Shown here piece by piece: positions 1 through 8,943 of a stretch of DNA of 64,000 bases. The DNA lies in assembly GCF_004366635.1 (NCBI RefSeq), contig NZ_SORN01000002.1, positions 649,641 through 713,640 on the forward strand. The letters are read 5' to 3'. The notes beneath the pieces are model-generated. The model did not search any database and had not been told where the DNA came from. It saw only the letters and a program-made list of their open reading frames with translations. The DNA comes from Roseinatronobacter bogoriensis DSM 18756 (lineage in GTDB: Bacteria; Pseudomonadota; Alphaproteobacteria; Rhodobacterales; Rhodobacteraceae). Position 1 is the stretch's first letter. The number at the start of each line of letters is the position of its first letter. The translations under genes and the position numbers were made by a program.

Positions 1-777
1 AAGGCGGATCGAGATTTCATAGAGGCCATAGACAACAGCAAACAGGATGACTTGGGTGATGACATCAGGCGGGGTCACAAGCGCCGCCAATGTCAGAATG
101 CCCACAATCGCCCATTTCCGCCCGGCCCGTAGCCCCGCTTCGGAAACAAGCCCTGCCTTGCCCATCAAGGTCAGTAGAACCGGCAACTGGAAACACAAAC
201 CAAAGGCGACAATAAACTTGATGGTCAGGTTCAGGTATTCCTGCGCAGACCCCTGAAACACGACGGAGAGCGGCGCCGCCCCCGGCACACCTTCGATAAC
301 CTCGCCCCCTGCCCCAAATTGCTGGAAACCAAGGAAAAAGTTGTAAGCCAGCGGCGTGACCACATAAAATGCAAAAGACGCCCCCAGAAAGAACATGAAG
401 GGAGAGGCGACCAGGAAGGGCAAAAAGGCATTCTTTTCAGAGCGATACAACCCCGGCGCCACGAACCGCCACATCTGCGCCGCGATCACCGGGAAGGACA
501 ACATGAAGCCGCCGAGAAGCGAGACCTTGATCGCGACGAAAAACCCTTCCTGCGGACTGATGAAGATCAGGTCACAATCCTGCCCCCGAGAGGCAAGTGC
601 GTCACAAAGCGGCGCGGTCAGGAAGTTGAAAATCGGTGTCGCGACGGTAAAGCACAGCACCATACCGACAACGAAAGCAAAAACAGACTTGATCAATCGG
701 CTGCGCAATTCCGCCAGATGTTCGATCAGCGGCGCGCCCTTGTCGTCAATGTCATCACGCGGATTGGTTGTGCTCAT
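1..777 (-). CDS. tatC: Twin-arginine translocase subunit TatC (3' end cut by window edge)
   Basis: TatC is the multi-spanning inner-membrane receptor of the Tat system, which binds RR signal peptides of folded proteins together with TatB. The protein starts MSTTNPRDD and soon shows the family signature LIEHLAELRSRL, followed by several long hydrophobic segments (for example FLPFLVASPFMFFLGASFAF). About 259 codons are visible and the last part lies beyond position 1. The ATG overlaps the tatB stop as ATGA, so translation is coupled. Seen: motif, membrane segments and context. Known: TatC family. The C-terminus cannot be judged. Confidence 0.95.
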   Translation of the reverse strand, partial: MSTTNPRDDIDDKGAPLIEHLAELRSRLIKSVFAFVVGMVLCFTVATPIFNFLTAPLCDALASRGQDCDLIFISPQEGFFVAIKVSLLGGFMLSFPVIAAQMWRFVAPGLYRSEKNAFLPFLVASPFMFFLGASFAFYVVTPLAYNFFLGFQQFGAGGEVIEGVPGAAPLSVVFQGSAQEYLNLTIKFIVAFGLCFQLPVLLTLMGKAGLVSEAGLRAGRKWAIVGILTLAALVTPPDVITQVILFAVVYGLYEISIRL

Positions 778-1322
778 GCTTTGCTCTTGTCCGGCGTATC
801 GTCACTTGGGCGATCCGAAGGTTTCGCGGCCCGCTGCGCTTCAGCCTTCGCAGGGGCAGGTTCAGCTTCGGTGACGGGTTTGGCTTCGCTCGCTGTTGCG
901 GGTTTGGCGGATGGTGCCGGTGTCGCTGTCTTTCGCACACGTTCCTTGCGCAGGTTTTCCATCTCTGCCGAGATGCGGTCCATCGCTTCTTCGTCGTCAT
1001 CGGAAGTATCTGCCGGGGCATCAGATTTGGCTGATTTCTTCTTTCCCGGGTCTTTCAGCGGGTCCCAGTTGCGCATCTTGTTGACTTCGTCCAACCCCAT
1101 GCTTTGGGGGTCCGTCGCTTTGCGCAAATCGCGTGCAACATCCTTCACGCCGGTTGAATCTGCTGCATCATCCATGGCACGCTGAAATTCACGCGCCATC
1201 GACCGGGCCTTGGCGGTGAACTGGCCAAGCGAGCGGAACATCTTGGGTAGATCTTTCGGACCGACCACGATCAACGCGACGATGCCGACCACCATCAGCT
1301 CTGTCCAGCCGAGATCAAACAT
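774..1322 (-). CDS. tatB: Sec-independent translocase subunit TatB
   Basis: TatB is a single-span protein forming the Tat receptor complex with TatC. The chosen start gives FDLGWTELMVVG at the N-terminus, the usual TatB transmembrane helix, followed by the GPKDLP hinge and an amphipathic helix. An upstream in-frame ATG at 1346 would add eight residues ahead of the helix and is unlikely. At 182 residues it is long for TatB because of an Ala/Pro/Lys/Glu-rich tail, common in alphaproteobacteria. It lies between tatA and tatC and overlaps the latter by 4 bp. Confidence 0.94.
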   Translation of the reverse strand: MFDLGWTELMVVGIVALIVVGPKDLPKMFRSLGQFTAKARSMAREFQRAMDDAADSTGVKDVARDLRKATDPQSMGLDEVNKMRNWDPLKDPGKKKSAKSDAPADTSDDDEEAMDRISAEMENLRKERVRKTATPAPSAKPATASEAKPVTEAEPAPAKAEAQRAAKPSDRPSDDTPDKSKA

Positions 1323-1414
1323 CACATCCCCTTTACACCTGACCACTCAGGCTTACGACAGCCAAAACCGATACGACGAACACTCACCTCCGAAGATTTC
1401 AGTGAGAGGACGGA

Positions 1415-1642
1415 TCAGACCTTGTCCTTGTCGTTTTCAGGAGTGATGTCACGCACGGTTTTCGTGCCTTCATCATCAGACGCTTTCTCAATCTCGTCAG
1501 AGCCGTCCTTGAGGCCCTTCTTGAACGACGTAATCCCTTTGCCCACTTCGCCCATCAGCGCGCTAACCTTGCCGCGACCGAAAAGCACAAGCACGACAAC
1601 CGCAATGATAATGAAGCCAGCAGGCCCGATATTGTTCAGCAT
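1415..1642 (-). CDS. tatA: Twin-arginine translocase subunit TatA
   Basis: TatA is the pore-forming single-span component of the Tat pathway. The 75-residue product starts MLNNIGPAGF, has one hydrophobic helix, then the family FGRGK hinge, an amphipathic helix (GEVGKGITSFKKG) and a charged acidic tail. The in-frame upstream ATG at 1693 would place 17 polar residues before the membrane helix, so the internal ATG at 1642 is preferred. It is the first gene of tatABC, about 90 bp before tatB. Confidence 0.94.
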   Translation of the reverse strand: MLNNIGPAGFIIIAVVVLVLFGRGKVSALMGEVGKGITSFKKGLKDGSDEIEKASDDEGTKTVRDITPENDKDKV

Positions 1643-1773
1643 GAGTGTCTCCCTCTGCCGCGCCAGCCAACAGGACTGCGCAGTCATACGCATTCCATTT
1701 ATGGATTATCGACGCCAGATCAAAGCCCCAAATTGAATATCGGGACAATTTCCTGTGCCTAACAGGGGTAAAT

Positions 1774-2613
1774 TCAGTCCCAAAGCTCACAAGCGGCCGC
1801 ATGTACCGGCCCCATGACGCGATTGCGCCCTGCTTCCTTGGCCTGATACAGGAATTCATCGGCGGCTGACATCAGCGAATCCCGTGTGTCGGTCTGCGCA
1901 CTGCAAGAGGCCACGCCAAGGCTTGCTGTGAAGTCGATTGAAGGAAAGTCACGCACGATTGTTCCTTCTATGACCGCGCGCAAACGTTCGGCAATTTCCA
2001 TCGCGGCCTCTACATCAGCCAACAGGATAACGCCAAATTCCTCACCCCCAAGCCGACCCAGCCGGTCGCAGGGGCGCAGCTCCGATTGAACGACATGTGC
2101 AACTGCACGCAGTACCGCATCGCCAGCGGCATGGCCATATGTGTCATTGACCTTCTTGAAGTGGTCTAGATCGAACACAATCAGCGAGCAGGCAACACCG
2201 CTGCGCGACCATGTGGCGACAGCGCGGCCAAGATCGACCATGAATGCGCGCCGGGTCAGTGCACGTGTCAGCATGTCGCAATGCGCAACCGACCATAATG
2301 CATGGTGTTCAGCGGCGAGGACGGCGAACCCCGCCAGCATATGGGCAGCACCAGATTCGAATTCATGCGCATAAGCCCGCAGAATACCGATACGCCGCCC
2401 CTGATGTACAAGCGGGGCCTGAATGCAGGCAAGACCCTCTGGCGCCGGATGCGTCGGCGCACCATCGAACTGAATAGTGACATGCCGCGCGCCCGTGGTC
2501 TGACGAACAAGGTAAAAGATGGTGTCATATTGCTCTTGCACGGAATCCGGGGCTGCAAAAGATGCATCCTGCCCTGTAGACGCTTGCGAAGGTAAGTCAT
2601 ATGCCATCGTCAT
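1774..2613 (-). CDS. Diguanylate cyclase (GGDEF domain, GAF-like N-terminus)
   Basis: The protein should make cyclic di-GMP from two GTP. The C-terminal half (about residues 110-270) is a GGDEF domain with an intact GGEEF active site in RLGGEEFGVILL and a product-inhibition I-site RPCD exactly five residues upstream. The first 110 residues contain no membrane helix and look like a GAF-type sensor, which is inference. A second ATG two codons in (2607) is an alternative start. It sits on the same strand as tatABC, 131 bp upstream of tatA, with no obvious functional link. Confidence 0.88.
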   Translation of the reverse strand: MTMAYDLPSQASTGQDASFAAPDSVQEQYDTIFYLVRQTTGARHVTIQFDGAPTHPAPEGLACIQAPLVHQGRRIGILRAYAHEFESGAAHMLAGFAVLAAEHHALWSVAHCDMLTRALTRRAFMVDLGRAVATWSRSGVACSLIVFDLDHFKKVNDTYGHAAGDAVLRAVAHVVQSELRPCDRLGRLGGEEFGVILLADVEAAMEIAERLRAVIEGTIVRDFPSIDFTASLGVASCSAQTDTRDSLMSAADEFLYQAKEAGRNRVMGPVHAAACELWD

Positions 2614-2837
2614 TTTTCTCGCTTGTTGCCTAAAAACCTAAACAGTTTCGCGCGGTGTTCCGTAAAATTCACACTGACATTTAATTAGATTTTAATTATG
2701 GCGTTTTGTAGGCCAGACTGGGCCGTATTGAAGAGAAGGTTAACTCGGTCGCGCATACGATTTCTAGCTATGTGCTGCGGACAAGTGCTCTAGTGAAGCA
2801 GTGTTGCCGCGCAAGTGCGGGCGCTGCGATATCAGTG

Positions 2838-4148
2838 TCAATCTTGCTCCAGCAAGGACCGAAACTGACGTTTTTGCTTGTCTGTCCAGGTCACCTGTAG
2901 CTTGTAGCCATCTGCGTCCTGCTGCTCTTGATCCACCACACCTTGCGCAAACAGCCATGCGCGCACGCGACCTTGTGCAAAACTCAAGCTAACCTCTGAC
3001 GCGTAGCGCGTATCGTCCAGTTGTTCGGTCAGGGCAGCAAAAAACGCCTCCAGCCCTTCGCCCGTGACGGCAGAGCCAAGATAGACATCCTTCTCCAGCT
3101 GCGCGCGCTCTTGCAAGGCGGTGCGTTGTTCTTCGGGCAGCAGATCGGCCTTGTTCCAAAGCGATATCTGGCGTGTCTGCACCCCCACCCCCAGATCAGC
3201 CAGAATATCGCGCACATTGCGCGCCTGTTCCTCTGATTCGGGATGGGCAATATCGCGCACATGCACGATCAGATCCGCCTCCAGCACTTCTTCCAATGTG
3301 GCGCGAAAGGCCGCAATCAGTTGTGTCGGCAAATCCGAGATGAAGCCCACAGTATCCGACAGAATCACATCCTTGCCCGTAGGCAAGCGCACAGCGCGCA
3401 TGGTTGGGTCCAGCGTCGCAAACAGCATGTCCTTTGCCAGAACTTCAGCCCCGGTCAGGCGGTTGAAAAGCGTGGATTTGCCTGCATTGGTGTAACCCAC
3501 CAAGGCCACGACCGGAAATGGCACCTTTCGCCGCGCCGCCCGGTGCAATTCGCGTGTTCGCGTCACTTTGCCAAGCTGTCTGCGCAACCGCACCATCTGG
3601 GCATCAATCGCGCGCCGGTCCGCCTCAATCTGAGTTTCACCCGGCCCACCGACAAAGCCAAGCCCACCGCGCTGGCGCTCCAGATGGGTCCAGGCCCGTA
3701 CAAGGCGCGTGCGCTGATAGCTCAGCGCTGCAAGCTCGACCTGCAAGACACCCTCGCGCGTGCGGGCACGATCGGCAAAGATTTCAAGGATCAGCCCTGT
3801 TCGATCGAGAAGTTTGACCTTCCACGCCCGCTCCAGGTTACGTTGCTGCACAGGCGTGACGGGACCATCTATCAGAACCAGATCAATCTCGGAATCCTGA
3901 ATGGCCTGCGCCAGTTCCTCGACCTTGCCGGAACCGAACAGCATACCGGGATGCGCTTTTGGCAGGCGGACGATTCGGTCATCCACCACATCCAACCCTG
4001 GCAGGGCTTGCGCAAGCGATACCGCCTCGGCCAAGGCAAGCTCTGGGTCGCGCAGTCGTACATGGGCCTTTATCTCTGGATGCAGCACCATAGCGCGGGT
4101 CGGCTTTGCCCCCGTTTCAATGCCACGTTCCACAGGTTCAGAAGGCAT
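2838..4148 (-). CDS. hflX: GTPase HflX (ribosome-splitting factor)
   Basis: HflX is a TRAFAC GTPase that binds the 50S subunit and splits stalled ribosomes under stress. The 436-residue protein has the HflX N-terminal domain (about 25-205), with the glycine-rich GGLGFVGGPGETQIE segment near 161, then the G domain: G1 GYTNAGKS at 218-225, G3 DTVG at 265-268 and a G4 NKAD motif. Length fits the family. It starts 8 bp after the hfq stop, so hfq-hflX is one transcription unit as in many proteobacteria. Confidence 0.96.
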   Translation of the reverse strand: MPSEPVERGIETGAKPTRAMVLHPEIKAHVRLRDPELALAEAVSLAQALPGLDVVDDRIVRLPKAHPGMLFGSGKVEELAQAIQDSEIDLVLIDGPVTPVQQRNLERAWKVKLLDRTGLILEIFADRARTREGVLQVELAALSYQRTRLVRAWTHLERQRGGLGFVGGPGETQIEADRRAIDAQMVRLRRQLGKVTRTRELHRAARRKVPFPVVALVGYTNAGKSTLFNRLTGAEVLAKDMLFATLDPTMRAVRLPTGKDVILSDTVGFISDLPTQLIAAFRATLEEVLEADLIVHVRDIAHPESEEQARNVRDILADLGVGVQTRQISLWNKADLLPEEQRTALQERAQLEKDVYLGSAVTGEGLEAFFAALTEQLDDTRYASEVSLSFAQGRVRAWLFAQGVVDQEQQDADGYKLQVTWTDKQKRQFRSLLEQD

Positions 4149-4156
4149 TTGAGAAA

Positions 4157-4390
4157 TCAGCCTTCACCCTCATAGAGTGAAATCGGCTGCCCCGGCATGA
4201 TGGTCGATATGGCGTGCTTATAGACAAGCTGGCTTTGTCCATCGCGGCGCAAAAGCACGCAGAAGTTGTCAAACCAGGTGATCACACCTTGCAGCTTTAC
4301 ACCGTTAATAAGGAATACGGTAACTGGAACCTTGTTTTTGCGAACATGATTAAGAAACGCGTCTTGCAGATTTTGTTTGTCACTGGCCAT
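4157..4390 (-). CDS. hfq: RNA chaperone Hfq
   Basis: Hfq is the hexameric Sm-like protein that pairs small RNAs with mRNAs. The 77-residue product carries both Sm motifs: the N-terminal VFLINGVKLQGVI strand region and the YKHAISTIMP Sm2 box. It lacks the long acidic C-terminal tail of enterobacterial Hfq, as usual for alphaproteobacteria. It lies just upstream of hflX and downstream of trkH. Confidence 0.97.
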   Translation of the reverse strand: MASDKQNLQDAFLNHVRKNKVPVTVFLINGVKLQGVITWFDNFCVLLRRDGQSQLVYKHAISTIMPGQPISLYEGEG

Positions 4391-4548
4391 GCGCTTGCCT
4401 TTTTGTCAGGGCGTGTTTGATCTACGCAGAGAGCCTCGTCTCCCCATAAGTTGATTATGGGCTGCGATTTGGAAAACTTCCAGCCCCGAAACCTGATAAA
4501 TTGCGATACAGACGAAATTTTATTTCTCACCCGCCAGATAAAGCTGCA

Positions 4549-6057
4549 TTAGCGACGCCAGAATATCGAAAGCAGCAGCAGTAGTTCAAGGCGTCCAAGC
4601 AGCATTCCGAGTGCCAGAATCACTTTCGCGGCATCCCCAAGTTCTGCCCAGTGCAGAACCTCTGGCCCTGCGATATGGACGAGTGGCCCCGTTGTGGTCA
4701 GCGCAGCTACCGCAAAGATTGTGGCATCTTCCAGCCGCAACCCTGTGAAGGTCAGGAGTGCTGTTAGCGCCGTCAGGGTAAAAATGAAGATCATCAGAAA
4801 GAGCCACGCCGAAAATGCCCCGTCACGGCGCAGGCTGCGCAGGCGCTCGCCATCACCACCGACACTGTCTGGATAAACCAGTTTCGACACTTCCCGCCGT
4901 GCCTGCCATGTCAGGGCAAAGATGCGCATCAGTTTAAGCCCGCCCGCTGTCGTCGCAACGCCACCGCCCAACATGGCCAGCCCCAACACCACAATCCCAG
5001 CCGCACCCACGAAAATACCCGAAACGCCGCCTCCAACCTCGCTGATGAAACCTGTCGTGGTAAGGAATGACAGGCTTGTAAACACATGGCCCCAGATCGT
5101 CGCCAATTGCGCCCCCAGCCCAGATGGCGACGACATGAACGAAGCACGCAGGATCAGTGCCACAAGGATAACCGCAAGAATGACTGCCGCCAGTCGCAAT
5201 TCAGGGTCATGCAAACGCGGTCCCTGCATTTGCTGCATGCTCTGCGCGCCCGGCCATAGACGACGACTCAGCGCGAATATCAAGAAGCAGGCGATCAACA
5301 TCTCTGAAGCGAGGCCATTTATCGCGCCTTCAGGCGCGATTCCAGAGGTCGACAATGTGGACATGGCCAGCATAAGCGCCACAAGCGGCGGATTGCCCGC
5401 GATGGACAGCGCGACCCAAAGAAACAGGGTCACCCCCACATAGACCGGCGCGATCACCCGAAGTTGGTCTGCCAGACGCGACAGAACCTTGTCATCATAG
5501 CTTTCATCTATCCTGATGGATTGGTGCATCTCGCCCCTGCCAAGAGAAGCACCGACAACCCCGGACTGGTTGCGAAACAACTCAAATCCACCCAAGTTCA
5601 GCGGCGCAAGCAGCGCAACGGCAATCGACATCAGGAATAACCCGCCGCCCCAGGCAACGGTCGCGCGCCACAGGTGCAGGCTGCGCGTCACCTCGCCTTC
5701 CAATATGCTGGCGCCAGTGGTGGTAAAGGCGGACAACATCTCAAACCAGGCATCAACAAAGCGGATACCTGGCACGGCCTCGGTCAGTGGAACGGCCATC
5801 AGAACCGGCAGGAAGACATAGGCGAAAGACAGGTAAAAGAACGGATGCGCACTTGTCATCTTCTCGACAGAGCCAGAGCGGTTGGCAAGATGCACAAACA
5901 GTGTCACAGCGCCCAGCAATAGCGCAGAGTACAGAAAGGCGCGTGCAAGCTGATGCTCGCGCAAAGTAAACCCCACGGCTGCGGGCAACAGCATGGCCAG
6001 CGCGGTCAGCCCCATCAGGGCAACCAAAATCACCACTCCATGCGATCTGCGCGGCAT
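4549..6057 (-). CDS. trkH: Trk potassium uptake protein TrkH
   Basis: TrkH is the membrane channel subunit of the Trk potassium uptake system, gated by TrkA. The product of about 502 residues is almost entirely hydrophobic. It has repeated pore-like segments, seen in FTTTGASILEG, STSGIAPEG, LTTTGFISEVGG and LTTTGPLVH, which match the four filter loops of the SKT superfamily. The start at 6057 (MPRRSHGV) is preferred over 6138 because it follows the trkA stop (6089) and precedes the first helix. It pairs with trkA directly upstream. Confidence 0.94.
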   Translation of the reverse strand: MPRRSHGVVILVALMGLTALAMLLPAAVGFTLREHQLARAFLYSALLLGAVTLFVHLANRSGSVEKMTSAHPFFYLSFAYVFLPVLMAVPLTEAVPGIRFVDAWFEMLSAFTTTGASILEGEVTRSLHLWRATVAWGGGLFLMSIAVALLAPLNLGGFELFRNQSGVVGASLGRGEMHQSIRIDESYDDKVLSRLADQLRVIAPVYVGVTLFLWVALSIAGNPPLVALMLAMSTLSTSGIAPEGAINGLASEMLIACFLIFALSRRLWPGAQSMQQMQGPRLHDPELRLAAVILAVILVALILRASFMSSPSGLGAQLATIWGHVFTSLSFLTTTGFISEVGGGVSGIFVGAAGIVVLGLAMLGGGVATTAGGLKLMRIFALTWQARREVSKLVYPDSVGGDGERLRSLRRDGAFSAWLFLMIFIFTLTALTALLTFTGLRLEDATIFAVAALTTTGPLVHIAGPEVLHWAELGDAAKVILALGMLLGRLELLLLLSIFWRR

Positions 6058-6088
6058 CAAGGCCTCTCTCTCGCGCTTGGGTGCGACA

Positions 6089-7465
6089 CTAGAAAAATTC
6101 AACCGCGACTTGCAGCAATTCATCGACCTTCGGCACATCCCCGGTCAGCGAGAAGATCACCACAAGATCCCCTTCGCGCAGGACCATATCACCGCTAGGT
6201 CGCAAGAACTCTCCCTTGCGAGAAACCCCGATCAGCAAGGCCCCTTCTGGAAAGGAAATGTCGCGCACCCGTGCATTCGACAATTGCGAGGTGCTGAGAA
6301 CCTGTGCCTCGATCACCTCGGCCTCTCGGTCGCCCAACAAATAGACCGAACGCACACGCCCATGCCGCACATGGCGCAAGATGGACGAAACTGTGAGCGC
6401 ACGCGGGTTGATATGCGCATCAATCCCCATTGCATCGGCCAGCGGGACCATACCAGGGTCATTGATCAGCGAGATGGCCTGTGTCGCCCCAAGGGATTTT
6501 GCGCGCACCGCCGCCAGAAGATTGGTGCGGTCATCATCTGTCAGCAGCAAGACAGAGTCGATCTTGCCGATACCGGCCTCATCCAGCAGGTTTGCATCCA
6601 TGCCATCGCCATGCAGCACGATAGAGCGTTCCAGCCCGTCAGCTGCAGCCTCGGCGCGGGCGCGATCACGTTCAATGACTTTGACGCGGACGCGCACAGG
6701 CTGGTTCTCCAAGGCACGCGCAACCGACAGCCCGACATTGCCGCCACCGACCACAAGCACCCGTTCCTGCCGAGCTGGTGATTTGCCGAACACCTCAAAA
6801 GCGCGCGGCACATCGCGGGCATCGACCAACACATAGATCTGGTCGCCCGCATAAAGCTGATCTTCGGGTTCGGGCGCAAATAGCCGTTTGCCACGGCGTA
6901 CACCTGCCACCATGATCCGCAAGGTCGGGAACAAATCTGACAACTGACGCAAGGATGTGTTGAGAACCGCGCATTCCTCGTCCAGAGACAAGCCAATCAG
7001 CAGCGCCTTGCCCTGAAAATACTCCTGCACATCGAAAGCTTCGGGATAAGCCACCCGCTTCAGCGCCGCCTGAGAGACTTCACGTTCGGGGCTGATGATG
7101 ACATCAATCGGCATATGCTCGCGCCGGAACAGGTCCGAATAGCGCGGGTCCAGATAGGACAGTTCGCGCAGCCGCGCGATCTTGCGGGTTACGCCGAAAA
7201 CCGAATGCGATACCTGACAGGTGACCATGTTCACCTCGTCAGAATAGGTCGCAGCGATGACCATATCGGCATCCCGCGCGCCAGCCTGTTCCAGAATGTT
7301 GGGGTGGCTTGCAAAACCTACAATGCCTTGCACATCCAGCGTGTCGGTCGCGCGGCGTACAAGTTCGGGCTTGCTGTCAACAAGCGTGACGTCATTTCTC
7401 TCACTCGAGAGATGGCGCGCGATCTGCAAACCGACCTGACCCGCCCCGCAGACAATAACCTTCAT
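6089..7465 (-). CDS. trkA: Trk potassium transporter regulatory subunit TrkA
   Basis: TrkA is the cytoplasmic NAD(H)-binding ring that controls TrkH. The 458-residue protein has two tandem RCK modules. Each starts with a Rossmann glycine motif (VCGAGQVGLQIA at the N-terminus and VVGGGNVGLSVA near residue 235) and each ends with a TrkA_C domain. Length is typical. It lies between ntrX and trkH, a neighbourhood found in many alphaproteobacteria. Confidence 0.96.
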   Translation of the reverse strand: MKVIVCGAGQVGLQIARHLSSERNDVTLVDSKPELVRRATDTLDVQGIVGFASHPNILEQAGARDADMVIAATYSDEVNMVTCQVSHSVFGVTRKIARLRELSYLDPRYSDLFRREHMPIDVIISPEREVSQAALKRVAYPEAFDVQEYFQGKALLIGLSLDEECAVLNTSLRQLSDLFPTLRIMVAGVRRGKRLFAPEPEDQLYAGDQIYVLVDARDVPRAFEVFGKSPARQERVLVVGGGNVGLSVARALENQPVRVRVKVIERDRARAEAAADGLERSIVLHGDGMDANLLDEAGIGKIDSVLLLTDDDRTNLLAAVRAKSLGATQAISLINDPGMVPLADAMGIDAHINPRALTVSSILRHVRHGRVRSVYLLGDREAEVIEAQVLSTSQLSNARVRDISFPEGALLIGVSRKGEFLRPSGDMVLREGDLVVIFSLTGDVPKVDELLQVAVEFF

Positions 7466-7557
7466 GGCGAAAATCTTTCCTTATCTGGCGGCAACCTGAC
7501 GCGTCATGTGTCAGCAAGGCCTGTCTAGTTCAAGCCTTTGCAATAGTTCGCGCCGCA

Positions 7558-8943
7558 TCACCCCTTCATTTCGGACAGTTTAGCCGTATTGACACCAAGC
7601 GATTTCAACTTGCGATGCAGCGCCGAACGCTCCATGCCGACAAAAGATGCAGTGCGGCTGATATTTCCGCCAAAACGCTTGATCTGTGACAGCAAATATT
7701 CCCGCTCGAACAATTCGCGCGCCTCTCGCAAGGGCAAAGTGGTCAGACTTCCTGACAAAACCAGTTTCGGGTCACTCTCATCGCCTTCGGATGGGGTTTC
7801 GGATTGCAGATCACGAATGTCGATTGGGCGACCTGCATCGCCCAGAATCATCGCGCGTTCAATCACATTGCGCAACTGGCGAATATTTCCCGGCCAGCGC
7901 ATCGCTTGCAGATGCGCGCATGCAGCATCGGACAATGTCCGCTTCGCTAGTCCCTGCCCCCGATGCAGATCGTCGATGAAATACTCGGCCAGCAGCGGAA
8001 TATCCTCGCGCCGTTCTTCAAGACCGGGCACTGCAATGGGCACCACACTCAACCGATCGAACAGCTCTTGCCGGAATAGCCCTTCGCGGACCCGACCGGA
8101 CAAATCCTGACTGGTCGCACTCATGACGCGCAAATCCACGCGGACCTTGTCGGCGCCGCCAACACGGGTGAACTGCTGTTCAACCAGTACCCGCAATATC
8201 TTGGACTGGGTGCCCATCGGCATGTCGGCCACTTCATCCAGATAGACCACGCCGCCATGCGCCTGCTCCAGCAGACCCGGTTCTACGCCGCGTTCGGGGC
8301 TTTCGCGGCCAAACAGCACCTCTTCCATGCGCTCAGGCTCTATCGTGGCGGCGGATACGCAGACAAACGGGCTGGACGCGCGGTCGGAGTGTTCATGCAC
8401 ATAACGCGCTGCCGCTTCCTTGCCGCTGCCTGCCGGTCCGGTGAACATGATCCGCGCATTGGACCCTGTCACCTTTTCAAGCTGTGCGCACATGGTTCTG
8501 TAGGCATGGCTTTCACCCAGCATCTGCGCACTGCTGTTGTCACGCCTGCGCAACGCCATATTCTCGCGCCGCAGACGCGACGCTTCCATTGCACGACTGA
8601 CAACCACCATCAGCTTGTCGATATTGAAGGGCTTTTCGATGAAGTCATAAGCCCCTTGCTTGATCGCTGCGACCGCAATTTCCACATTGCCATGCCCCGA
8701 GATGATAACGATTGGAATATCCGGGTTTGACCGTTTGACCGTCATCAGAATGTCGATACCATCCATCTTGCTGTCCTTCAGCCAGATATCGAGCACCATC
8801 AGGGCAGGTGGGTTTGCATTGACCTCGGCCATCGCCTCGTCAGAGTTTGCCGCGCGACGGGTTGTAAAACCTTCATCCTCAAGAATATCCGAGATCAACT
8901 CGCGGATGTCACGTTCGTCATCGACAATCAGAATATCACTCAT
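7558..8943 (-). CDS. ntrX: Response regulator NtrX (lacks GAFTGA loop)
   Basis: NtrX is the response regulator partner of NtrY. The receiver domain is at 1-120 (phospho-acceptor D52 in LDIWLKD). The AAA+ domain spans about 140-360, with Walker A around 169-175 (GPAGSGKE) and Walker B near 232-237 (VVYLDE). A Fis-type HTH lies at the C-terminus. Between LFGRESPERG and GLLEQA, where sigma-54 activators carry GAFTGA, there is no such motif, so a sigma-54 contact is not expected. The ATG overlaps the ntrY stop (ATGA). Confidence 0.94.
   Translation of the reverse strand: MSDILIVDDERDIRELISDILEDEGFTTRRAANSDEAMAEVNANPPALMVLDIWLKDSKMDGIDILMTVKRSNPDIPIVIISGHGNVEIAVAAIKQGAYDFIEKPFNIDKLMVVVSRAMEASRLRRENMALRRRDNSSAQMLGESHAYRTMCAQLEKVTGSNARIMFTGPAGSGKEAAARYVHEHSDRASSPFVCVSAATIEPERMEEVLFGRESPERGVEPGLLEQAHGGVVYLDEVADMPMGTQSKILRVLVEQQFTRVGGADKVRVDLRVMSATSQDLSGRVREGLFRQELFDRLSVVPIAVPGLEERREDIPLLAEYFIDDLHRGQGLAKRTLSDAACAHLQAMRWPGNIRQLRNVIERAMILGDAGRPIDIRDLQSETPSEGDESDPKLVLSGSLTTLPLREARELFEREYLLSQIKRFGGNISRTASFVGMERSALHRKLKSLGVNTAKLSEMKG

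Noticed and set aside
319..1185. Long plus-strand ORF across tatB/tatC
   Set aside because: Antisense shadow of high-G+C genes; no motif, and the minus strand encodes clear TatB and TatC.
3243..4175. 310-codon plus-strand ORF across hflX
   Set aside because: Antisense to HflX, which has all G-domain motifs; no ribosome-binding site or family match.
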